A stretch of 64,000 nucleotides of DNA from Ditylenchus dipsaci (taxonomy: Eukaryota > Nematoda > Chromadorea > Rhabditida > Anguinidae). The stretch is taken from positions 2,418,001-2,482,000 of the forward strand of contig SADC01001204.1 in NCBI GenBank assembly GCA_004194705.1, given 5' to 3'. The notes under the pieces are model-generated. The model was given only the letters and a program-made list of their open reading frames with translations, searched no databases and was not told the DNA's origin. The first letter of the stretch is position 1. Each line of letters begins with the position of its first letter. The position numbers and the translations under genes are program-made. Shown here piece by piece: positions 56,653 to 64,000 of this stretch.

Positions 56653-57084
56653 GAAAGGTGTAGAAAACATGTTTTAGGGTGCGGTCAATCATTTTTGACA
56701 ATTTTTTTCGACCAAATTTTGACTTTTTGCTTTGGGGCATCAAGATGGGATTTGAACATAGTTTTTTTAGTTTGGGCGCATGAACAAACTCTGGTATGCA
56801 TGCTCTTTCATGCATCCAGAGTCACGTTCGAGTGATCTGTGTCTAAGGTATGTGGGTGTGCGCATCTCCACCCCAAGCCTCTGAAGGGGCTTGAGAGTTA
56901 GAGATGCGCTCACTCACTTACCTTAGACATGTTTCCGAGCAAGAATCTTGATCAAAAATGCATTGAGAGGCTCTTTTTGCCCAGTCCCAGGTACCAAAAT
57001 GAGGTAGAATACCCATATGTTTATAAAAGACGAGGTATCCAGCTATCATCCAGTACCCTTTACCTTGGTCCTTGAAATAAAAAA
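56653..57084. repeat. R1 palindromic element
   Basis: TTTGAACATAGTTTTTTTAG, GTATGCATGCTCTTTCATGC, GTGTCTAAGGTATGTGGGTG, a shortened centre (CCTCTGAAGGGGCTTGAG), CACTTACCTTAGACATG, and outer TACCAAAATGAGGTAG / CCAGTACCCTTTACC. Confidence 0.7.
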
Positions 57085-58057
57085 AGTTAAATTTTGGTCA
57101 GAACTTTTTTTCCAAAAGTGGTTGACCGCGCTCTAAAAACATGTACTCTACATGTTTCAGCAGCTAAAACGCACGAAAAACTAGTTTGAACATATTTTGG
57201 ATGATTCCCATATAAGGCACTCCGGTCTTTATTTCGGAGCGAGTAAAGAACGGCTCACCCAGGCTATGACACAAACTGTTCTGAAAATGAACGATTCTGA
57301 CACCTATTAGCCCTGAGTCTCTAGTTTTTGATAAGCTATCAACTAAGTCGATACAATTTTGAAAAGTGGAAGAACAATTGATTTAAAAAAAAAGGTGTGG
57401 TTTTGAAAAAGTCAATTTTTCTCCCATTTTTCAAAATTGTAGCAAGCTAGTTAATATCTCACAGAAACTATAGATTGAGGGCTACATGCTAATGCAAAAA
57501 AAAATAAAAATTTGAAAAGTATACACCGAGAACGAGAACTTTTAAATATTTGACGGGAGATTTAATGATTTTGACGGGTGTTTTCGATATGAGCCTTTTG
57601 AGGTTAACGAACTTGTAAATAATTAATTAGACACTTTCGTATGGATCTCTTTTACTATAAAAAGCTCATATTATCCGAGATGCTTACTCATCCAAGGTGC
57701 TGAGTCAAAAACGGTGTAGGTACAATGATCTCCGACGGGCCAAGGTGTTTACCACCTGAACAGGTGATTATGCATGGCCTACATGCCCTGAATAGACAAA
57801 CAATTTTAAAATAAAAGAAATCATCTCATTATACGTAATATTCACTCTATATAAGCGCCTTTAAATTTGAGGGTCTGGATCTCCAGGCGTTAATATTTTT
57901 AAAAGCTTAGATTTTTAATCACACTCGAAAATGTCAAGTTCGACCTAATTTTTTCCCGGGTTTTTGAAGACTGAAAAATATTCATCGCGGAGATTGTATA
58001 AAAGAAAATGCACTAAATTTTATTTATAAAGAAATTTGCAAAATTAACGTGCTAAAA
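57085..58057. other. Spacer with a cassette palindrome
   Basis: 57290-57490: GCCCTGAGTCTCTAGTTTTT and GATAAGCTATCAACTAAGTC pair with GCAAGCTAGTTAATATCTCA and the mirror ending GGGCTACAT. 57850-57990 is a remnant of the 13711-type MITE. No gene. Confidence 0.5.
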
Positions 58058-58311
58058 TACCGTATTTATTCTGATAGAGGCACCCCTCCTAATAGAGCTA
58101 CACCTTCGACTTTGAGGGTCTGTATCTAGGGACAGAGTAAATATTTCATAGAGCTGTTTATCGCGTTTTCATAGCTCCCACGAGCTCTACCAATTCTGCA
58201 TTTTCGATTTTGGATTTTCACTCGAAAATCTCGAGATCGATTCAAAAAATTTTTGATTTTCGAGCATCCAAAAAATAAAGCCACCGGTGGCTCTATTAGA
58301 GAAATACTGTA
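58058..58311. mobile_element. MITE, CCGTATTT class (word GAGGCACCCC)
   Basis: TACCGTATTTATTCTGATAG and its complement ending AGAGAAATACTGTA. Words AGAGGCACCCC, AGAGCTACACC, and right-side CCACCGGTGGCTC. The interior parallels the 13711 element (GTTTATCGCGTTTTCATAGC). Confidence 0.8.
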
Positions 58312-59060
58312 AAATAAAAAAATTCGAATTCATGTTGCTGTAAACGGCACAGGACGGCCGACGAAAAACTTCAAACGGCGGATGGGACGCTGTGCAACTT
58401 TCAAAAAAAAGTTTTCTCGACAGCGCTCGCTAGCCCTACTGCCACACTACTGAAAGGTCTTGTAAACAGCATTCGTTAAAAGCTTAAAATAATTTACTTT
58501 CTAAATAATGACACAGTTATGCCAATAATTAAACATTGCTATTAAAAAAATAAAGATGAACAATATAATAAAAATTGCGATATTTAAAACCTTTATAAAT
58601 TTTTGGGTAATCTTGTTGAATCAAAAGTCTTATTATGTTCAAATCTCTAACAACATGTTATGAAAATGTGGAGTTATGCAAACAGTTTTTATATGGTTTT
58701 TTTAAATGATATTTCAAATGTAAACTAAAGTTAATAATTATTAATTAAGCCAGTAATAATTTAAAAGAGTTAATTTTTTTTAATAAAAAGTTTTTAAAGC
58801 ATGACAGTGGCTGTAGATAATCATTGAACAAGCTTCAGTTAATCAAATTCAACTTTCATAAATTTTTTCATCTTAATAACTTCGTCCTCTTTGTAATTTC
58901 AGTTCGAAAATTTTATAAAATAACACGGAAAAAAAATAAAGTTTCTGTTAGTGAGCTTGTACATGTAAATTTATAACTTTTCGACTGTTCGGATAGTTAA
59001 TGAATAATAAAAATAAACAATTTGTAAAAATAATTTCATTTATTCACTGAATAATACAGT
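58312..59060. repeat. AT-rich dispersed repeat, copy 2
   Basis: Related to 48466-49270, with GTTGCTGTAAACGGCAC, GGACGGCCGAC, GCATTCGTTAAAAGC, AACAACATGTTATG and TTATGCAAACAGTTTTTATA. Confidence 0.6.
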
Positions 59061-59647
59061 AAACCAGCCAGCCAAAATTGTTTGGTTTGCCGGTAATTGT
59101 CAGCAAAATGATTTTTCCTGGTAAATTTCACAATTATAATTAAAATTGATTTTAAAAACAGTTTTAACAATAACTTTACTTTACAAAAAATAAAACACAC
59201 CCTTTTTGTCAAAAACTTGATGTAAGTGCGAAAGACACAAGTATTTTTTGCTTCTTACAATATAAAAGTTAGGAAAACGAGAGACGCAGAAAGTAAGTCT
59301 CATCATGTGGCAGACACTGCCAGGTCACTTAAACCGAAATAATTTTTAACAGCCAGAAATTAAACGAATTTAAAAGTGATTATTTACAATAAATTTGACA
59401 TTATATCCACTTAAGCAGCATCGCACGTCATGAATGAATTGTAACATTTCATACAGTCGCCGCTAGATGTAGCATCCCATCCCCCCACCCCCTAATTTTT
59501 TTTGAAACAAAAAAAGTCAACCCAAATCCAGAGGATGATGACCTTCTGCCAAAACACAATTTTCACACTGCCATTTCTCTATTTCCTCTGTACAGCATCG
59601 ACTAAAAGGCCATGCTATATCGAACGTGGCGGGCCTAAATAGAAAAA
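59061..59647. other. AT-rich spacer
   Basis: No gene or clear repeat; GGCCATGCTATATCGAACGT near 59613 is a piece of an ATATCGA-type terminus. Confidence 0.5.
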
Positions 59648-59882
59648 TACCGTATTTCCGCTAATTGCCGCCCCCTCCTAACTTCAAGTGGTCTGAAAAT
59701 CCTCTTTTCATTTACTGTTCGAGCTGTTTGAAAAGTGCCTGCCAGGGATTTCAAAAATCTAACAGGCACTTATTACACAGCTCAAACAGTAAATTAAAAC
59801 ACGAGTTTTGAACCACTTGAAGTTTGAAAAAATTGCATGCTTCTAATTGCCGCCCCGGGCGGCAATTAGAGGAAAAACAGTA
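59648..59882. mobile_element. Palindromic MITE, CCGTATTT class (word TTGCCGCCCC)
   Basis: TACCGTATTTCCGCTAATTG and its complement ending AATTAGAGGAAAAACAGTA. Arms share AACTTCAAGTGGTCTGAAAA and TTTACTGTTCGAGCTG. Inverted relative of 10624-10856. Confidence 0.85.
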
Positions 59883-60029
59883 GTCGTGGTCTTAAGAAGC
59901 TACCGGCGAAATCGAAATTCTTGCAATATTTCAGACAAGACTGACGAATTTATTTTGCAAAAGAAATTGAACGTTCGGCTAAAAAGTGTTGAGCCATAGA
60001 CGGGAGCAAACTTTTCGGGGATGCTATAT
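59883..60029. other. Shared MITE module fragment
   Basis: CTACCGGCGAAATCGAAATTC and TTGCAATATTTCAGACAAGA are the internal module seen in CAGTCGA-class elements, here outside any complete element. Confidence 0.45.
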
Positions 60030-60456
60030 CGAGCGTACGGGGTTTCAGAATTTTGAAATTGAGTTTTGTCATCAATTTTAATTTTGTATGAGATCAGCTA
60101 AATTTTTTATTTTTGATGACACCCGACACCCCAAAAGAAAGCTGAGAATCTCATCTTTCAGAAAATACAGACCAAATTTTGCAAAGCAGAACGTTCGAAT
60201 AAGTAGAAAAGGAAAAGGCTCTATTAAAATGGAAAATAAACTGACTGTGGTAAAAATAGAGCCTTTTCTTTTTCTCCTTTTCTAAACTCTCTAATTTACA
60301 AAATTTGGTCTGTATTTTCTGAAAGAAGAGATCCTCAGCTTCCGTTTGGGGCATGGGTGTCATCAAAAATAAAAAATTTAGCTGATCTCATACAAAATTA
60401 GAATTAAAATTGCCACTTATTTTTAAAATTCGGGAACCCCGTAAGCGTCGACTGTA
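60030..60456. mobile_element. Palindromic MITE, CAGTCGACGCT end (word TACGGGGTTCC)
   Basis: Right end reads inward TACAGTCGACGCTTACGGGG; the left begins GCGTACGGGGTTTCAG with the outer bases replaced. A long, near-perfect inner hairpin (60085-60398) carries GTATGAGATCAGCTAAATTT and GAGAAGGAAAAGG-type arms. It lies about 300 bp beyond the stop codon of the Ste24-like gene. Confidence 0.75.
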
Positions 60457-60767
60457 CATAGAAAGACCGAAACGGACGGGGTGCTACTATTTAACCACCA
60501 TTATGCTTTTCTTTCGTTCCCCTCCCGCTCAGGATTTTTTAATAGCGCCAAACCCCCCCCCCTAAAATTTGTAAATAAAGTATTGTTTCCGAGTTACTTT
60601 GGGCTGCAGGACAATTATTTTTTATTATTGTATAAAAATAATTTTATTCAGCCAAAATATCAAATATTCACTGATCATCGCTGAATGTGTTTTTCTGAAC
60701 CTGAAGATCAAGCTAATATTACGTCTCAAACTCAATGGTCTCAAACATGCGCTCAATTTATAACAAC
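60457..60767. other. 3' flank of the Ste24-like gene
   Basis: Probable 3' UTR (60640-60767) and short spacer with a C-run at 60554-60562. Confidence 0.45.
60643..60648 (-). terminator. Candidate polyadenylation signal of the Ste24-like gene
   Basis: AATAAA on the minus strand, about 120 nt beyond the TGA stop of the Ste24-like gene. Position and orientation fit a cleavage signal, but the region is AT-rich, so chance occurrence is possible. Confidence 0.4.
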
Positions 60768-62248
60768 TCAAACTTGTCCAAATTTGTTAAACCAAAATGA
60801 ATCAATTTCTATCAACTTTACATTCATTTGCTTACATCGCTGCAGTGTGCCCCCATGGTCTTCTTTGAAAAGAGAATACAAAGGGTCCACCAAAGGCATC
60901 TGATTTCTGCTTCTGATCTTCAACAGAGCATGGCACAAGTGTTCAGCGTAGTTGTAGTCCATAGCAAATCTGTCGGCTGAGTACTCTATTTGCTGGGAAA
61001 TGATGTTGTTGACTAAGCCTATGGGCTCATTGATTGGCACTGACACAAAATTGGCCACAATAAACAGGCCTATAATGATAGGTCTCTGCTTCATGAATCC
61101 CAAGGCAGCATGAAGTCTTTTATTTTGGTAAAAAGCTGCGAGCATGACCAAATATATGATCAGGCGAATCTAAATTTAAAAAATAATAAACTAAAACTTT
61201 TATGGTATGACATATATTCAAAGCCTTTTTGGACAATATAATTTACAGTTATTTTGACTGCGATACCGTCAAACCTAATTTGGTATTGGTGTTTAACTCT
61301 TTGGCATTTTTGGCATCATGAAATACTAATAAATGAGATTCATGATGGTTTTGTACGAAATATATCACTGGTCTTTCGACGTGAGAATGAATTTCAGAAG
61401 AACTTAGGTAGAAAAATAATGAAAAAGTCCGGGTTCGCCCAGACCTCGATACTTGGGCGTTGACGTAAATTATATTTTCAAAACTTTATGTTGACCTTGA
61501 TGGAAAAAAATCAATTTTTCTGCACCTGTTGAATGATGAATTTATAGAAGATATGCTGTCCCTTCCAGTGCCCTAATTCGTGGGCCAATACCGCGATAAC
61601 TTCATGGTTAGTCATGTTAGGGGCTTTGGTGGTTGGATTAGGTTTGATGCCATTTTCAAGATCATCAGGTGCGTAGCCAAGCATAGTGTCAAAGAAGACA
61701 ATTCTTTTGTTGACAAACATGCCCGCATAGTATGCATTGGACATATTCTGGAACACAGCTGATGCTGAAAAAAAATTGTTAAAAAAGTAATGTATCCCAC
61801 AAATTTTAGCGAATTAAGCAGCCCAAATTGTAGAATCTATGTACACCTACTTTCAGCAACATATATATTTTCTGGTGGAAATTGTAGTTTTTCAGCAAAT
61901 TTGTCGACCTCCATCTTGAGTTGTCCTTCAGGCAGAGGTAGCGAGAATCCAGCAACGGCATTGCCAAATCCATCAACAACTGCAAAACACCCTAATTTTC
62001 GGCACAAATTAAACCCAAAGTCCACTTACAAAGGAAATAGGGGCTATAAGCAACCAAAGTATTATCCACTTTGAATACAACCCTTTCCTTCGGAGCAGTT
62101 TGATGATGAAGGCAAGGAAGGGCACGGCTATCAGGGGTAGCACGAAACACTCCACTATAGACTTGACACTAGACTTGTCGGCGGGATGCTCATTAACAGG
62201 CTGAATACTAGGTAGAAGGCAATCGACTGCTTGATCTAAACTAGACAT
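60768..62248 (-). CDS. STE24: Ste24/ZMPSTE24-like CAAX prenyl protease 1, catalytic half, at least four exons
   Basis: Zinc metalloprotease of family M48A, which in known members is an ER/nuclear-membrane enzyme removing the C-terminal tripeptide of farnesylated CAAX proteins. Proposed exons on the minus strand: 62248-62030, 61979-61851, 61764-61526 and 61169-60768. Exon 1 carries a hydrophobic segment (LPLIAVPFLAFII). Exon 2 has the family signature LPLPEGQLK. Exon 3 has SNAYYAGMF, NKRIVFFDT and the zinc motif HELGHW (61568-61582). Exon 4 has two hydrophobic stretches and EYSADRFA, which supplies the third zinc ligand (Glu near 60985). Introns are 50, 86 and 356 nt; the last two joins keep frame. 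The first has a good GTAAGT donor and TTTGCAG acceptor but a one-base phase mismatch, so a base error or frameshift is likely. The N-terminal third of the family (roughly residues 1-160 of the human protein) is not visible upstream. The usual C-terminal HPPLxER segment is replaced by DHGGTLQR. AATAAA lies about 120 nt past the TGA stop. Confidence 0.88.
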
Positions 62249-62553
62249 TATGTAAAGTGCAATTGGATGCGAATTTTTTTGACCAGTCGATTTACAAACC
62301 CAGTTCCGGATGTGGTTTTTAAGTTCATCCAGGTAGCTCTCGGGTATGTTCTATACTAAAATCTAGCTAAGAATCTGAGCTATGTTTTATGTATAACACC
62401 TAAGCCTAAGCCTAAATAGTTTATGTCAAAAGCTCTATGCTAAAGCTGAGTTGAATTAAAAAAAAACGATCGTTAATTATTACTCAACCCAATAGTAACA
62501 ACAAAAAATGCTATAATGTAGCCAAACCTACCTCGCCCACTGGTTTATCATCT

Positions 62554-62905
62554 TCAAAGCCATCGATTGCAGCCTGTTTTTTGCGGCGCCAAGAGGAGCA
62601 ACAGTTGCGCGACCGTTTGATCCCATTGCCTAGGATTTTCCAGGTCCAGGGTAAAAAGTTGGTGAGGAGAACTACCTAAAACACACTCTAATTCACGCAA
62701 ATACACCCAGTCAGGCTTTAAACCACCACTAGATAAGTCCAAACTGGTTTCACTTGTGGCAAAATATTCTCACTAGGATCAGTGTTTTCAAACTCAATTG
62801 CCTCAACTTTCTTAACATCATACATACCACTTTCGATTTCTTTTTGGAAATCTGTTTTGTAATTTAAAAGTTGATGATCTGGGATAGAGAAAGTCCAGCT
62901 TTCCG
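62554..62905 (-). CDS. Unidentified coding-like stretch upstream of the Ste24-like gene
   Basis: Two adjacent open stretches on the minus strand with better-than-noise composition. The upper one (about 62905-62754) follows a plausible acceptor and encodes a charged segment containing FQKEIESGMYDVKKVEA and ENTDPSENILPQ. The lower one contains PDWVYLRELECVLG and LDLENPRQWDQ. They would join in frame if a very short intron of about 38 nt (GTGAAA...AAAG) is removed. Alternatively the lower exon uses another frame and leaves through a GTAGGT donor at 62531. I do not recognise the protein. It does not resemble the missing membrane-spanning N-terminus of Ste24, so it may be the end of a different gene or extra 5' exons. 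Confidence 0.3.
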
Positions 62906-63099
62906 TCAAAAAAACTTAAAACATATTTCCAAAAAAAATCGAAAGTAGTATTGTGGGCAATATTAAAAAATTTGAGGCAGTTGAGTTTAAAAACACTGAG
63001 TGTGATGCATTAATAATTAATATCATAATTTATATGCCAAATGAAAGCTCGAAAAGCGTATCATATATTTCTTAGAAGTTATTTTGCTATTTTGCCTTG
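62906..63099. other. Short AT-rich spacer
   Basis: No feature beyond a possible acceptor near 62917 for the coding-like stretch. Confidence 0.4.
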
Positions 63100-63480
63100 T
63101 GGACCAAGGTAACTCAACCTAAAAGGGTACATGGACATCTCTAAAAGACCAAAAAAGAAAAGATTTGAACATAGTTTTGTTAACTGGGGCCTACCGCACT
63201 TTCGAGTGATTTGTGTCTAAGGTATGTGTGTGTGCGCATCTCAACTCCAAGCCCCCAAGCCCCTGCGCCCCGAAGGGGCGCAGGGGGCTTGAGAGTTAGA
63301 GATGCGCGCACGCACTTACCTTAGACATGATTCCGAGAAGTACTCTTGATCATAAAATGTGTATAGAGACTCTTTTTGCCAAGCTCCAGTGACCAAAACA
63401 GGGTAAAAACCACCAAATAAAGTATGTAAGTACCTCCAGGACGACCAAAAAGTCGATTTTTGGTCAAAGAAATTTTTTTG
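63100..63480. repeat. R1 palindromic element near the window end
   Basis: Central hairpin AAGCCCCTGCGCCCCGAAGG and its mirror (63250-63289), CTAAGGTATGTGTGTGTGCG, CGCACTTACCTTAGACATG. Outer GGACCAAGGTAACTCAACC and AGTGACCAAAACAGGG. The ATGCATG sub-hairpin is deleted. Confidence 0.75.
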
Positions 63481-63589
63481 TGGACAGTGCTTTCCCAATG
63501 TTTTTTCATCTTTCTATACGTAAAAGTGGTCAAATCGCGTAAAAACGAGGTTCAGACCGGTTTTTGGGCCGGGGGCGGGGGGGATTCTA

Positions 63590-64000
63590 TACTCCGGCTA
63601 ACCGCCACCCCTAAAAGTTCGTTCCTGCCTAGGGTACAACACTTCTTTTACCCCAACTTTTGAACTCTTTTGCCAGTTGTTTTTTATCGATCTGGTCCTA
63701 AATATAGCAATGATTCTAATTTTGCCGATCGTTTTTCAAAAAGATGATATTTTTTCTCTAAAAAATCAAAAGCTCATTAAACCGCCACCCTTTCATTAGA
63801 ACTGGGTGGCGGTTTAAATAGGTTTTGATTTTTTATAAAAAAATGTTATCTTTTTAAAAAATAATTGGCAAAATCGGAATCCTTGCGATATGTGGGACCA
63901 GATTGATAAAACAGAACTAGCAAAAAATTTTCGAAAATTTGGATAAAAAAGTGTTGGACCCTAGGCAGGAACGAACTTTTAGGGGTGGCGGTTTATCCAG
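63590..64000. mobile_element. Palindromic element, TAAACCGCCACCCC word, cut by the window end
   Basis: Left ACTCCGGCTAACCGCCACCC, right GGGGTGGCGGTTTATCCAG running to the last base. The word TTAAACCGCCACCC is mirrored again at the centre (63777-63819). The shared module occurs twice, inverted (63700-63730 and 63866-63892). The full terminus is probably TACAGTCGAACCTGGATAA.. as at 19509. Confidence 0.75.

Noticed and set aside
63100..63480. R1 as a Helitron end (GC hairpin near a CTRR end)
   Set aside because: R1 is symmetric with hairpin centre and mirrored flanks; no TC start or CTRR end at fixed distance was seen.

Overview
This is eukaryotic nuclear DNA, AT-rich and very gene-poor, from what is probably a small invertebrate. 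The supporting signs are introns of about 47-50 nt with GT..AG ends in the recognisable transposases and in one intron of the Ste24-like gene, hAT, pogo and BEL/Pao remnants, and an F-box-like coding stretch of a kind expanded in nematodes. A nematode is my best guess, at low confidence. There are no operons, ribosome-binding sites or other prokaryotic signals. Base quality looks uneven: a 17-N gap lies at 25620-25636, and the sequence after it is full of one-base indels relative to its sister copies.

Layout. 1-7100: non-autonomous DNA elements (MITEs) and diverged repeats. 7120-13126: a long inverted duplication, about 1.2 kb per arm around a 3.6 kb spacer, with a tRNA-like segment in each arm. 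13129-16629: more MITEs, a Tc1-like transposase N-terminus, and a decayed 1.25 kb pogo-type transposon. 16900-18030: a nested inverted-repeat structure built from short-word arrays. 18116-20310: an unidentified spliced-looking coding stretch, then a repeat-bounded block holding a broken N-terminus of ribosomal protein S11. 20390-39700: a locus present in four versions (A-D; C and D are in tandem, about 5.13 kb per unit) carrying an F-box-like stretch and the end of a trypsin-family serine protease gene; version A is interrupted by a 2.47 kb hAT transposon. 39745-50800: MITEs, word arrays, AT-rich dispersed repeats and a BEL/Pao fragment. 50834-56650: three hAT-type elements, two with clear target-site duplications. 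56690-60456: further MITEs. 60768-62248 (minus): the window's only convincing conserved single-copy gene, the catalytic half of a Ste24/ZMPSTE24 CAAX prenyl protease. The window ends inside a palindromic element.

The main unexplained signal is the organisation of the MITEs. Several families share constant outer termini and constant inner segments, but the word of about 8-12 bp between them differs from element to element, and within one element that word changes together at all 3-4 of its positions. A separate cassette of about 45 nt (core AGCTATCAACT, ending in GCTACA) recurs as inverted pairs in at least seven otherwise different palindromic elements.
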